Shown here piece after piece: positions 44,166 to 56,815 of a stretch of 64,000 nucleotides of DNA. The stretch covers positions 10,416,001 to 10,480,000 of the forward strand of contig JAUCBN010000054.1 in the NCBI GenBank assembly GCA_035048815.1, read 5' to 3'. A program made the translations under genes and the position numbers. This DNA is from Abelmoschus esculentus. Lineage: Eukaryota; Streptophyta; Magnoliopsida; Malvales; Malvaceae. Position 1 is the first letter of the stretch, and the number at the start of each line of letters is the position of its first letter. The notes beneath the pieces were generated by a model that searched no databases, was not told the DNA's origin, and worked only from the letters and a program-made list of their open reading frames with translations.

Positions 44166-46052
44166 ATGCCTCCACTATCCCTAGTCAGAAGGCCTATGCA
44201 ATCAATAGTGCTACCTAAGAAAACATGTACGGAGTTAGAACATCTAATCAAACACTTTATTTGGGATATTTCTCTAGAGGGTAAAGGTATTTATCTTGTT
44301 CGATGGGAGGAGGTGTGTAAACCCATAAACCAAGGGGGACTTGGTTTTAAAAGTTTGAGTACTCAAAATGAGGCTTTTTTGATGAAGCTTGTTTTTTATT
44401 TGGTGTCAAAGAAAGATGCTTTATGGGTTCGTTTTCTTCGGGCTAAATATAAATGTCATACTTTGGTTCCAGAAAGAATTTCTAATTCTAATTGCTCACA
44501 TCTGTGGAAAGGTTTATGCTTGGCTTGGGATGATGTACGAGACAATATTGTTCATTGTGTTGAAAATGGTTATTCCACTAACTTTTGGTATGATCGTTGG
44601 CTACTCGGAACTGATCCTCTAATTACTTATGTGCCATCAAATTTGAAACACTTAGTGAGAAATACTAATGTTGCAGGGATGTCAGATATTATTTGAAATT
44701 AGAAGTGGGAGAATTTCCAACATTTATTACCTATGGAAATTTTGCTTTGAATTGCAGCAACCAAGGGCCCTGTGGCGTTGACAAGAGGTGATATGGTGGG
44801 TTGGAAAGGTACCGCTAATCTTAATTTCTCTATCAAGTCTGCTTATATATTTCGATGAGGACCAAATGTTTCAAATGATGATACAATTTGGAAAGTTATT
44901 CATAGTTATCGTGCCCTACAAAGAGTGAAAATCTTTCTTTTGTTAGTGTACAAGCAGAAAATTATGACGAATGAACAAAGAGTTTGTCAACATTTTGCAA
45001 CCGATGATAAATGTCCTATTTGTACTACAGAAGTGGAGAACATACACCATGTGTTTCGTGGTTGTCCAAGAACAACAATAATTTGGGCTGTTTTTATTCA
45101 GGCATCACATTTAAATATTTTTTTAAAATATGGCTTTTGACGATTGGCTCTTGATGAATCTTTCAAAAACTCCAAATTTTGTGAGGGTTAAGGATGACGG
45201 GACATCTTGTTCGGGTCGATTCTTTGGTGTATTTGTTTGGACAGAAATGGAATGGTTTTTCAAAATGAGTCCTTTCAGAATTGCTCAATTCTGGGGAGTA
45301 AAAGGCTTCATTTGTTATGTTGTGAAGCACGAGATTTTGAGAAATTGGGGCAGCCAGTATCTGGTGCTAACTCGCCAATGCAGAGTTCTTGGTGTTCCCC
45401 TCCAGTAGGGTGGTATAAGCTCAACACGGCTGGTAGTCGTAACGTTATTACTGGTAATGCATCTTGCGGTGGAGTTGTTCAAAATGTGAGCGGTGACTGG
45501 ATTATGGGGTTATACAAGTATGTTGGCATGTGTACATCACTAGAGGTAGAGTTATGGGGCATTCTTATTGGTTTATCGACTATATGGGACAGGGGTATTT
45601 GTCAAGTAGAAGTGGAAACTGATTCCCAAGAAGCCTTTCATTTGTTAAGAGATGTTCGAACACATAAAGGGTCTTTGTCTATACTTCTTCACATTCAAGA
45701 GTTGATCGATAGAGAATGGAGCATTCATTTTAAACACGTTGGTCGAAAGTGTAATAGAGTGGCCGACTATATTACCAAATTATCTTTGCCTATGATTTTT
45801 TAAGTCAAGATTTTGGATTCTCCCCCGAGTGAGGTCATATCTCTTCTTCTTGAGGATAGTTTTGGTTCTTAGAACATTTCTTCTTCTTTTGGTTTGTTTG
45901 TTTTTTCGTTTAGTTGTTGAGTTTTGATTCAATGGGTATTATGGTGTGTAGTTTTTTCCTCCATTTAGGTTTAGGGAGGTTTTTAACGAGGCACACTATA
46001 ATATGTCCTGTGTATGATCTATTCTAATATAATCATACCTTTTTACCAAAAA
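44166..46052 (+). mobile_element. 5'-truncated LINE (end of ORF2)
   Basis: One reading frame with a few stops. First the post-RT region is seen (FIWDISLEGKG, QGGLGFKSLSTQNEAFLMKL, LWVRFLRAKYK, NFWYDRWL). Next is a zf-RVT domain (FSIKSAYIF; CPICTTEVENIHHVFRGCP). Then comes a C-terminal RNase H (45405-45800) with SLEVELWGILIGL, ETDSQEAFHLL and HVGRKCNRVADYITK. The first RNase H aspartate is replaced (KLNTAGS where KLN-DGS is usual). The 3' tail TTTAGGGAGGTTTTTAACGAGG and a short A-run (CCAAAAAAA) end at 46052. RT core and ORF1 are missing. Confidence 0.85.
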
Positions 46053-47190
46053 AAGATCATATAATTTTAAAAAATATTTATTATAACTATAAGTCTATAA
46101 TAATATTTTCTTAAATAATTTTGTATGTTTTTTTATATAAAATTAAGAAAGAATCATACGGTCAAGTGCCTCATTAAAAAATCCTCCAAGACCTAAATGA
46201 GGGGAAAAGAGCATACTTGATAGTAATTTCGAAGCTATCGTATGAATTTTATTACTCAACAAAAAGTATAAATCTGATGAATATTAACAAAATAACCTAA
46301 TAACATCAGATACAATGCCCAAAATTGTACAAAATTATAAATTTATAAATTCAAAATTATGAAGACTTATATCTTACCCTTGCCACTAACAATTATAATT
46401 CTAAAAAATATTTATAAATAAAAAATAATAATTTTAAAGACTAGATTATAAATAAAAATTCAATTTTAAGAACTTAATTGTAAAAAATTTATAAAAAGAG
46501 GGTGTAACGACCCAGAATTCGGATCCAAGTATCGTGTTAACTCGAAGCGTTGGGTTTTGACGTTTGGGCCTTGTTGAGCCTCGGGCTTGAGTGTTGATAT
46601 GGTTGATGGGCCTTATGCTTAAGAGTTTGATATGGCTTTGGGAATGGGGTTTTGGGATGAGGACATTTGAGTATTTTTAACCAATGGGATGACAAAGAGG
46701 AGAGGGGAGTAATATTTTCTACAGGAAGAGGTTGATAGTGAACTCATCTTGTTCCCCCTTCTCCAATCCAAAATCAAAAGTCCAAGGCATCATCTTTTTG
46801 TTTTGAGTTGTAAATCACGTTTTAGGTGTTGAGGGAAGTGTGTAAAGCTTGAGAAGATCTACAAAATAAGGTAAAAAATATTGAAGTTTTCAGCCAAATT
46901 TTTTTTCATGAACCAAACTTCCCAAAATGTAAAATCAAATCCAATTAATACTCTAAACATCAATCAATGCCCAAAACATTATTGATATCTAAAATCTATT
47001 AATAATCATTGGGTCAAAAAAATTCTAAAATAAATCAAACCATAAAAAATCAGTTTCTTTTGATATAATCATTCAATAATCAATACTAAATTTAATAATA
47101 GATAAATCAAAATTTAGATACTTTAGAGATATATTACGTAGATTATTAAACATACAAATAGAAATAAATTCAACTTTATTACTTGTAGCA

Positions 47191-48829
47191 TGGTGAAGGC
47201 TAGAAAATCATGCTTTTATGGTGAAGCTTTCATCCATCCACCTTTTGCCAAATTGTAGTATTTAAGATGTCGAACCCACAGGGATTGGCTTTACTTACGC
47301 AATTTATTATTCTTGCACAATGGAAAACTAAAAACACAAATAATTGAGTTTAAATTATAACTAAGAAAACTAATTAGAGCAATAAAGATAAGTGATCAAG
47401 AAATCAAGAATGGAAAAGTGGGGAGATTAGTGTGCTTCGTAGTGTGGGATCAGAATGTAATTGTCTCGTTCTTATAATGCAATAGGGTTGACTTGCCGCC
47501 TCGGTGAGTCGCACAAAGGGTTGCCGCAACTGCCTAGGCAGGGTTATGCCTTGTCGACAATTCAACAACTAATAGTTCGATAGAGCATCCTTGTATGTCT
47601 CCTCCTTATCCCTAAGTGAAGAGAACTGTTGAAATCCATGTCTTGATGATACCTCCTGGCGTGAATCAAGGATGAACAACAACCAAACACATGCGTCTTT
47701 TTAGTCGCTGAAATCCTGGGTGGTTTATTTCTAAACCGGATTAGTTGATTCCCTTGAGCAAAGACTGTATTCTCTCGTGATCCTAACTCTCTCGATATTA
47801 GACAAATAGATTTTTCTACACATACTATCATCTCGAGCTCATATGCAAAGAAGAGTAAATGCCAATAGAGAATAAACTATGAATTCTGAAATTGCATTAA
47901 TAAGAACTAAACAAATTACAAACTTTCTCTCACAACTACTCCACAAACTAACCTAAACCCAAAGGGGACTATGGAGGAATTTAGGGTTTTTTCTATGAAA
48001 CTTGATTTCAAGATATCTTCCTCTCTTCATAGGCTATGGTATTTATAGGCTTAGCTTAGGGCAAACCTTTCCAAAGTAGGAATTCGACTAGGAGTAAAAC
48101 ACAAGTTAAGTACATAAATAAAATATCTTTATTTTATTTCCTAGTTTATTCCTATAAGGTTTCTTTTCCCACGTGGCTTTGACCTTGACTTTCCATGCGT
48201 TTTCCAGCTCCGATTTCTATGTTACTTATCTTAAAACGTCTACCTTGTTTTTCTCTTCAAATCGTCTATCATATCAACATTTGTTCTCCAGGTGCTACCT
48301 TGGCATCGGTTGCCGCGGCGGGTTGCTGTCATAATGGTCTCGTCTTAGAACTGCATCAGTATAGTTCTCTTGGCCTGATCTGCGCATTCTTCAGCGTAGC
48401 ATGTCTCTGCAATGTTTGGTGGCAAATCTTGACTGTGGTTGCCATTTTGCTTCCGTGGCAACCTCCGTCGTGGAAACTTCCGCCGTGGCAACCTCTTTCT
48501 CTATCTGTCGAGCACCAGGTGTCATCATCAATCTGCTGCCACGGCATCCAAAGTGCTGCTGTGTCAGGTGCTTCATCTGCATTCAGCTTGTTTTCCAGCA
48601 TCCGTCTTCTTGTTTGGCCATTCATATGATGTGGTTTCCTGCCTAGGAAAGAAAACCATCAAATGCATCTGTTTTATGCAAATAATAGATAAATTCATGA
48701 TTTGAGTATTCGGATGCTGAAATATGGAAAATAAGCAGAATTATCCAATATTGCCCTTAAATCTGTCCTTAATTGGCAATAAACGAGTGAGAAAATAATA
48801 TAAAAAATAGGACTTTTAGGCACTCATCA
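47191..48829 (-). repeat. Solo LTR (Athila/Tat-like), minus orientation
   Basis: 1639 bp, starting TGATGAGTGCCTAAAAGTCC and ending GCCTTCACCA on the minus strand, with near-identical 5-bp flanks TAGCA (47186-47190) and TAACA (48830-48834). Near its 3' end the minus strand reads ATCCCTGTGGGTTCGACATC, as in the Athila LTR at 15153. There is no internal region, so recombination between LTRs is likely. ORFs inside (48195-48629 and antisense) come from a GC-rich LTR stretch and show no protein family. Confidence 0.7.
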
Positions 48830-49020
48830 TAACAAATCTATTGAAAGCTGAGCAATAATTACAAAAAATGATAAAAATAGAATTATAATAATATTTTTTA
48901 AAATAATTTTAGAAATAATTATAAAAAAACAGATGAGCTTATAAATGATTTTAGAAACAATTGAGTGTATATAAATTGGAAGTGTATTTTTGGAAACAGA
49001 GATGGAAATAAAGTATAATA
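48830..49020 (-). pseudogene. SPH ghost locus: flanks kept, coding sequence deleted
   Basis: The 3' flank of an SPH (AACAAATCTATTGAAAGCTG, as at 9124 and 51139) is joined directly to SPH upstream sequence (ATAGAATTATAATAATATTT, then CAGATGAGCTTATAAATGAT and ACAGAGATGGAAATAAAGT). The coding region expected between them is missing. Unit B lacks the whole piece. Confidence 0.6.
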
Positions 49021-51135
49021 CAGTGATTTTATAAACATTACATCAAAAATTTGAAATAAACTTTAAATTTTAAAATAGAAATTTCAAAAATTTAAATAAC
49101 TCAATTTTTTTATTAATTAGTCAATTGATTTTACGTTTGAGTCGAGTTTCTCAATTTTTTGGATATATACATATATACAATATACTAATATAAAAATATA
49201 AAGAAATAAATTTCACATATGAAACAACATGAAAACTCGAAAACTTGTTTAAATTACAATCAAACTGGACTATAACATGATAAAAAATTCAAATAAACTT
49301 TGAGTTGCAAAATATGACATGTTAACTAGAATTACTAAAAAAATTATCTCGACTTGACTTGATCGAACGCCCACCCCTAATAGTAATTTCCCCTTCAATC
49401 TTTAACCACGAAGTCAGGGGTTTGATCCCTACCCATTTGTTTTCTTTAATTTAACCTAAACATATTTATTTGACTCAAATTTTATTTTACTTCACTCAAT
49501 TTGAAATTTTTTAATTTTTTTATCCAAAAATGTATGATTTCATTAGAAGTAAAAATCATACAAAAATCATTCGAATACCATATTAAAATCTTCTTCAACT
49601 TATAACGGAAGAAAAGAATACATACGAAAAATTAAAAATAACGTACAAAGACACCAAAGTTAAAAGAATTTATTTTGGCCAGTGATCTACGATATCAGTC
49701 TTAATCAATATTTTTCATGATTTTTATATATTGTTTTAGTTTCTTAATAAAATTCCGTGTTTTAGTTATCATTTTCTCGTAAATCTTGTTGTATTAGTTT
49801 TTTTTTTTTTTTGTAATTTTGTGGCACATCTTTTCTTTGTCTTTATGACACATTTCTGCCTTATGACATATTTTCTAAATACCTTTACGACTGTTTGATG
49901 TCCATGTAGTGTTCCTCAAGAAGTTTGTTCTGTAATTTTATTTAATTCATGTTTTAACAACTTCCCGAGAGACTATTTCTACGATAAACTTTAAAATTTA
50001 TTGAGATCTAAAATCTATTAATCTTCTATGAGGTAAAAAAATCGTATAATAAATTAAACCATGAAATTAGTTTCGTTTGATAAAATCATTTGATATTAAT
50101 ATCAAATTTAATAATAAACAACTTAAAATTTAGATATTATAAAAATATATTACGAAGATTATTGAACATAAAAATACTTGTGTCCACGATATCAATCTTA
50201 GCATTTGTCATTGATTGTTGGTGTTTTTCATGTTTTCTTACATCACTCTTTAATTCCTTAGTTTTTAATAAAAACTTATTGTGTTTGATTCCCTATGCCT
50301 TTGTAGTTGGTCTTTTTTTTGTCTTATGACATGTTTTTAGGATATGTCTCATAACATTTTTTGAATACTTTTATGGTCGTTTAATGTTTGTCTAATGTTT
50401 ATCACGATATTTATTCTTGATTTGTGGTTGTTTATGGTCATAGATAGCTTAATACCCTTTTTTGATTGTTTATTTAAATAATAAAAAATAAGTAAGAGAT
50501 AATAATAAAAAAAAAAACTAGAAACCGACGAGATTTATGGTTTTCTACTGGGTATTTTATTTATTTCATATTTTGACAACAGTCTGAGGATTTTTTTCTA
50601 AGTAGACTTTAGAGATTTGTTGTAGTGCAAAGAATAAGTGTCTAATTTGTATTCTTAATTTTCTTTTGTTAATTAATAAAATTGTTTAGTTTCAAAAACA
50701 ATTCATCATCTATGGCACATGTGAGCAGAAAATTAAAATAATCCAATTTTTCTTATATTATTAGCAAAGACCAATATGTAAAATAAAGAGATCCACTGAT
50801 TAATCTAGTGGTCAAAGGATGCTCATCCGGCCTCATCTTGTATGGGTTCAAATTCCGTTATTAAAAAAATATAATATCTATTTAATAAAAAAATTCCAAT
50901 TAATACTCTAAACTTCAATCAATGCCAAAAAAATTAACTGAGACCTAAAATCTATTAATCCTATGAGGTCAAAAAAATTGTAAAATAAATCAAACCATAA
51001 ATTAGTTTCTTTTGATATAATCATTTGATAATGAATATCAAATTTAACAACAGACAAATCAAAATTTAGATATTGTAAAGATATATTACTAAGATTATTG
51101 AACATACAAATATTTGAGTCTAACTTTCATTATTT
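49021..51135. other. Gene-free AT-rich spacer of unit C
   Basis: Matches 36800-38780 of unit B: a hAT-MITE-like end (about 49365-49380), tRNA-like AAGTCAGGGGTTTGATCCC (49411-49429), T-runs at 49799-49813 and the SINE-like piece at 50788-50872. From about 50600 it also matches segment A. Confidence 0.6.
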
Positions 51136-51227
51136 GTAGCAAATCTATAGAAAGCTAAGCACTTCATGGGATATGATTATTTCAATAGATGTTGCGACAA
51201 TTATTAATTCAGGTGTCGAGCATGTAT

Positions 51228-51608
51228 TCACCAAGAGTAACAAATTTTACGATCAGCGTACAAGCAAGGACCACCGTACCCTATTTTCCACACGCAATTA
51301 GTACAAACGGATTGATCCCTCTTTTGTTTGTAGATGTCGAACTGATACGTTGTTGCATCCCATTGAAAGGTACAGTGAAACAAAGTTTCTCGGACAAAGG
51401 ATGGGGTAAATTCGAACTCCATCTTGTTGTTGTAAGCAATATGTTGGATACCGAGATCTTTGTCTTTCGATTTGCAATGGACGATGAGATCCATACCCGG
51501 AAATAGGTCGTTATAGATCGATACATGTGTTCGCTTAGGAAAAAAAGCTGCGCTCACGGCTGAAAACGACGTTAGAGCGAGCAACAAGATGATCAATGAA
51601 GGATTCAT
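51228..51608 (-). CDS. Plant S-protein homologue, copy 6
   Basis: A single-exon gene of 126 residues from ATG 51608. The ORF stays open upstream to 51743, but that part lies across the TATA box and promoter block, so the MNP start is preferred. The signal peptide is residues 1-20 (IILLLALTSFSAVS core). HCKSKDKDLG, AYNNKMEFEFTPSFVR, TLFHCTFQWD, CTNCVWKIG and GPC..C are present, with cysteines at 45, 79, 102, 105, 115 and 123. It is the closest relative of truncated copy 5 and next closest to copy 2. KDKDLG in copies 5 and 6 replaces the KDDDLG of most other members. Intact. Confidence 0.9.
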   Translation of the reverse strand: MNPSLIILLLALTSFSAVSAAFFPKRTHVSIYNDLFPGMDLIVHCKSKDKDLGIQHIAYNNKMEFEFTPSFVRETLFHCTFQWDATTYQFDIYKQKRDQSVCTNCVWKIGYGGPCLYADRKICYSW

Positions 51609-51779
51609 GTTTGCTTCTAATGATTGAAAAAATGACATATGATACAAGCTTATAAATGATTGGAAATGAAACAGGCTGGCCTCTCTTGGGTAATATATTA
51701 CAGAGATGGAAATAAATTGGAACATTTTAGGAAATGTTGACATCCAATATCTTTTTTATAATAATTTTAAATTTAAAGA
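51609..51779 (-). promoter_or_regulatory. Promoter of SPH copy 6
   Basis: TATA box (ATTTATAA on the minus strand, 51650-51657), the leader element CATATGTCATTTTTTC and the TGGGTAATATATTACAGAGA block. As in copy 5, the foldback element starts 180 bp upstream of the ATG. Confidence 0.6.
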
Positions 51780-51788
51780 TTATATATA

Positions 51789-54046
51789 GGATAAGTCTAC
51801 AACGTGCGTCGAACATTGCTGAACACCAATAACGATGAATATTGTTGATACCATTAAACTAATTAATAAAGATTAAAGATCACAATGAGTCAATATATAA
51901 TTAATAAAATATTTAAAATAAAATTTCAATTAAATTATTTTCTATAAAAAAAACTATATGAATGGTCATCCAACTATCACTCATTTTTTGGGTTGGTCAC
52001 TAAATTATTTTTTTCATCAAAATCATTGTGAACGTTTTATTTCATTATTATTTGGCATAAAGATAATTTCACCCTTAACGTTTAAAAATTTTTTTCATTT
52101 TGGTTAACATGTCATATATATGTGATAATATATTTTAAATGACATAGAATCTAACCTATTAAATATATGCATATATATAGAATATAATTTAATTTCAGTA
52201 TAAAATATAAAACAATTAAAATTTAAATAAAATATTAAAAATTAATTAAATCCAAAATAAAAATTTACTAAATATTCTCAACCTTATCTAAATTAAAATA
52301 TCTTTATAAAACTCTAAAAATCCGATTTAGATTAAAACTAAAATACCTAAATTCTAAACTAAAATAATAAAAATTCAATTGATTAATATCAAAATCCTTT
52401 ATCTTTGATTCACCGGTAACAAACTATACAAAACCCTTTCTTTTCAAATTATGTTCATACCTTTTTAGATAAAATTTTAATTTTACTATAGTTAAGGTTA
52501 AGAATGTTTAGTAGCCTTTTGTTTTGAATTTAATTAATTTTTAATGAATAAAAAATTATTTTTTAATATTTTATTTGAATTTTAATTGTTTTATATTTTT
52601 AGATTGGAATAAAACTATATTTCGCGTGTATGTATTTGATATACTAGATGTTAAGTCATTTAAAATATATTATTACATATGTATATGACATGTCGTCATT
52701 ATTAAATTTAACGGTTCAACTATCATGGTAGTTAAAAAATGAGCTATTTGTTAAAAAGATATAGGTCAATGGCCAAATTTATCCCAAAAAAAGAAAGGGG
52801 CCAAAATGACAAAAATTATAAACGTTAAGGGTGAAAATTATCTTTACGCCTTATTATTTTTGCCATCGACTGTTAAATATTTAATAAAGTTGTGACATCA
52901 CTTGGTTTAATAATAATTTTATAATAATTTTAGTCCCTAAAATTATTATATTATATCAGATTAATTTTAATAGAATATAACTCATCAAATATTTGAACTA
53001 AACCTCATTTTTTTTTCTTGCAACATTATTTTAAAAAATTAATTTGTCAACTTTTTCTTTATTTCTCTTGTGTCTTTAAGCAATTTATTAAATTTTAGAT
53101 TATAGAATAACACTTTAATTTTATGATTTGTTCTTTTAAAATCTAATATAGTTTCTTTGACTTTTCCCAAAATACTAGTATATATATTTTTTCTATCATT
53201 TTCTATGCTTATCGGATCCATAAAAAAAATGATTTATCAATTCACATAAGATTTTCGATCCTCATATGTATGTTCCTACAACTTCACACAAATTCTTAAG
53301 ATTAAATAAAATTTGGTTTCACTTAAATTTTTATTGAGCAATCTAACTTTTCAATCTTCATATAAATGTTCCTACAACTTCACATGAATTTAGTATCAGT
53401 GACTTCTCAGATGCCGAAACACAACCTTCTTTGGATTAAAAAGAAATTATTCGACGAAAATACCATCTCTATTCGTATAAAAAGAAACTATTCTTTTAAC
53501 TTAGATTTTAAAAGAATAAATTATAAAATTAAAATGATTTTTTATAATCTGAAACTTAATAAGTTGTTCAAAGACACAAGAAAAATAAAAGAGAGTTTGC
53601 AGATTAATTTTTAAAGTAATGTTGCAAGAAGAAGAAGAAAAGGGATAAAGAATTTGAGGTTTAGTTAAAATATTTGATGAATTATTTTTTATTTGGATTA
53701 ATTTGATATAATGTAATAATTTTAAGGACTAAAATTATTATTAAACCATATCATATCATAGTCTCCTTTAAATATTTAACAGTCGATGATCAAAATATAA
53801 TAACATAAAATTTTAATGATGATTTTGATGAAAAAATTAGTTGGGTGACTAACACAAGAAAAAAGTAATAGTTGGGTGACCATCAATATAGTTTTCCCTG
53901 TAAAAAATAATTTAGTTAAAATTTTATTTTAAATATTTATTAATTATACGTTGAGTCCTTAAGATTTTTAATCTTTATTAATTAATTTAATGATGTTCAA
54001 CATTAGTAGTGTTCATCCGTGTTCGACGCCCGTCGTAGAATTTTCC
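51789..54046. mobile_element. Foldback MULE-like element, unit C copy
   Basis: 2258 bp with the same termini and the same 9-bp duplication TTATATATA (51780-51788, 54047-54055) as the unit B copy, so both descend from one insertion. The nested element is at 52054-52850. The ORFs 53039-53221 (minus) and 53366-53614 (plus) are again the two arms of the hairpin. Confidence 0.8.
52054..52850. mobile_element. Nested foldback MULE-like element, unit C copy
   Basis: 797 bp flanked by TTATTATTT (52045-52053, 52851-52859). Compared with the B copy it lacks about 80 bp of its left arm just after the terminal CACCCTTAACGTTT. Its right terminus reads CTTTACGCC where B has CTTTATGCC. Confidence 0.8.
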
Positions 54047-54125
54047 TTATATATAATTATAAAAAGGATAAAATAGAATTATAATAATATTTTTTTGGAA
54101 CAATTTTAGAAGAAAAAAATTTAAT

Positions 54126-54200
54126 AGATGAGCTTATAAATGATTTTTAAAATAATTGAATGTATAAAATTGGGTAATAAAATACAGAGATGGAAGTAGT
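54126..54200 (-). promoter_or_regulatory. Orphan SPH promoter-like block, unit C
   Basis: ATGAGCTTATAAATGATTTT and TGGGTAATAAAATACAGAGA without an ORF downstream. It is the counterpart of 41755-41835. Confidence 0.5.
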
Positions 54201-54439
54201 ATTTTTGAAAACATAGATGAAAATAAGGCAAAAAGTAATAACAATTTAAACGTTAAAGCTATTTTACAGTAAAATCAGTAAATATCATAAAAAATAAGAG
54301 GGTAAGTAGAGAACATGTATTTTAGTCTGTCATATTCAATATACACAAACAAATATGCTATAAGGTAGAGAAAACATATCATGCTCGATAAAATTTATTA
54401 TCAAATAATTTATTTAAAAACATAATATATATATATATA

Positions 54440-55236
54440 TCACATAAAGAACACGCCTCAAAAGAGTAGGATCGGTCAGGTAGTCTATTGGTCGCTAAAG
54501 CCACGCTCCGCTGCGGTGCTTGAACCTAACAAAGTTATTTAGTTAGTTTTGATTTGGTTAAGTAATGCCAGCTTGGATGTATTCTTGCCAGCTAGGATAA
54601 GTTAGTTTATTTTTATTTTATAAATACTTTAATCGAACGCTTGTAAATAGCAAGTTTCCAGTTAATAAAGTTTTCAGTTTCTTCTTTCAATTCTCCTATT
54701 TTCTTAAAAAAAAAATCTAAAAACAATTCTTCAAGAATCTAGCATGGTATCAGAAGATGAAGAATTCGCTTCTAGCTCGATTGATTCTAATTGTGTTTAC
54801 AAGACTGATGACTCGGCCGATGATTTTTATATACATCCGAATGAGAATCCATCTTTTGTTCTCACGTCTGCTCTTCTTGTTGGGAACAATTATCATAGAT
54901 GGACGCTTTCCATGAGGATGTCGTTAATTTTCAACAACAAATTCTGTTTTGTCAATGGTTCGATTGTTGATCCTAGTGAGGATGATTCGCGATATCAAGC
55001 ATGGGTCAAATGCAATAATTTGGTCTTGTCTTGGTTACAACGAGCAATTCATCCCGACATCATTCAAATTATAATATGGATTGATACAGCTTATGATCTC
55101 TGGAAGGATTTGTTTGAACGATTTAGTCAGGGAGATCTTTTTTGGTTTTTTAATTTCCAGTAAGACTTCTATGGATTGCAACATGATAATCTGATTGTTA
55201 CCTCTTTTTATACACAATTGAAAATTTTGTAAATCC
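54440..55236 (+). mobile_element. Copia fragment, copy C (LTR tail, primer site, 139-residue gag ORF)
   Basis: The best preserved of the three gag starts (54744-55163). It reads MVSEDEEFASSSIDSN, FYIHPNENPSFVLTSALL, GNNYHRWTLSMRMSLIF, then RYQAWVKCNNLVLSWL and TAYDLWKDLFERFSQGD, all typical of the Copia gag N-terminal and UBN2-like part. It stops at a TAA after NFQ, and all homology ends near 55236. No pol is present. Confidence 0.8.
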
Positions 55237-56005
55237 TATGTTTTCCAATATTTATGTACATCGGCAATTGCTTCCAAGAATATTTTTATTTGTCTTTTTA
55301 TTTAAATTTTAAAAAAATGATTTATTTTTTAAATTTATCTTCATTTTTAAATCTTTTTATTTTACCTTAAATCTTAACTTTATTCTCGAGGATATCATTA
55401 TACATAGTGGACAAAAGTATTGGAAATTAAAGATATATATTTTAAATTTTTTTGATAAATTTTAAATCTAATTCTAATTTTAATCCGATTTAAAAGGAAA
55501 GAAAAAAGGGAATTCTGAAGGAGGAAATGTTCGTAGTAAGTCTAGAATCAAACACTTAAAAATATAAGAAAATAAAAAATTAATAGTTTCACCAATGTAC
55601 CAAATTTGATTACTCAAATCATTAAACCAAAACAAATATTTGTTTTTTTAAAGTAAAGAAATATTAACCCAATGATTCATTGATTAATATTTGGAGGTGC
55701 CAAAGGGTCAAATGCTAATTTATATTGGTTTAAAATAATTAAATTATTATTTTTGAAAATGTATTGTGTTTCGTAAAATTATTTTTACTAAATTCAAGAT
55801 AAAAAAATATACATTATTTAAATATTTATTTTCTTAATTATCATGTAAGTGACTAATCATTGGTCCGTTCACATTTAAATTCAGTCGTATTTTTAACACT
55901 ATTTTAAGTTGATTTGGTTTTGCAATTTAACTTTCTAATTTTCTCAATTTTTTATCTTAAAACATTTCACCGACCGTTACGTTCCGTTTCATGTGTTTCT
56001 TTACG
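55237..56005. other. Gene-free AT-rich spacer
   Basis: No coding or repeat signal that I can name. It separates unit C from the SPH copy 7 region. Confidence 0.6.
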
Positions 56006-56009
56006 AGCT

Positions 56010-56228
56010 CCCTCCGACAAAACAAATTATAATATGAACTCTTTTTACTACGTCATTCGTAGTCCATACAATCAGAGGATCGTTCATCTTTAAGTAACCT
56101 TTGGATAAGTACCCAAGAAAGAGGTGATGATTCACCTTAAAAAAATATGAAATGGATGAATCTAATTGGCTGGGACCACGAATGACGTGGTGGAAAGGAT
56201 TCATGATATAATTTTTCCTCCTCCAACG
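56010..56228. repeat. Inverted-repeat (MITE-like) element
   Basis: The left arm AAATTATAATATGAACTC...ACTACGTCATTCGTAGTCC pairs with the right arm, which reads in reverse AAATTATATCATGAATCC...CCACGTCATTCGTGGTCC. The arms are about 60 bp with mismatches. The ORF at 56001-56204 is a by-product. Confidence 0.5.
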
Positions 56229-56815
56229 ACTACAACGTTTTCTTTACAACAATAAAAACAGAAATTTAATGTCAATTATGTAACCTTTGTAACATTTGAA
56301 TTTTTGTGACACTCGACAATTTAATGATCATTTTGTAATAAAATATAAACTTTAATATCTATTATGCAACATTTAAAATTTTGTAACCATTTTATATTTT
56401 TTTAGATAGTTTAATGACCATTCTTGTATTTTACCCAATTAAAATATATTATTTAATAATTCATATAAATGAAAAATAAAATGGGCTCAAAACTCAACAT
56501 CCATACGCCATAAGCACATGTGAGCCAAAAATTTAAAAGGTCCAAACATCCATCAGCAAAACCCAAATTATCGAATCAAGAATAAATTACGTAAATCATC
56601 ACTAAAATTTTCTCTTAAACTTATTTTAGTCATTAAAATTTTAAAACGTTCAATTTACTCACTGAACTTTAAACATCGAATGCTTTTTTTCATCGCTCTA
56701 CCGTTAATGTAACTTCAGTTATCTACAACAATCTAAAGAAAGGTAACCAAATGCATTCTTGTGATATCTTTATTTCAATAGATGTTGTGAATAGTAATTA
56801 ATTAAGCTGGTCAGC
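56229..56815. other. Gene-free spacer with MITE-like words
   Basis: AT-rich, with TTGTAACATTT words (56285, 56390) and an end-like stretch AAATTTTAAAACGTTCAATTTACTCACTGAAC near 56635 (given here only as a landmark). The last 60 bp match the 3' flank of other SPH genes (ATCTTTATTTCAATAGATG). Confidence 0.5.

Larger units (their letters stand above)
46053..55236. repeat. Segmental duplication, unit C
   Basis: Second copy of unit B. It starts inside the D block at GATCATATAATTTT and ends within Copia gag near 55236. Differences from B: a solo LTR and SPH scrap (47110-49030) are kept, the SPH gene is complete, the nested foldback is about 80 bp shorter and the gag ORF is longer (139 residues). 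Confidence 0.8.

Noticed and set aside
48195..48646. Overlapping ORFs of 80-144 residues on both strands
   Set aside because: They lie inside a solo LTR in a GC-richer stretch; all frames are open because of composition and none resembles a protein family.
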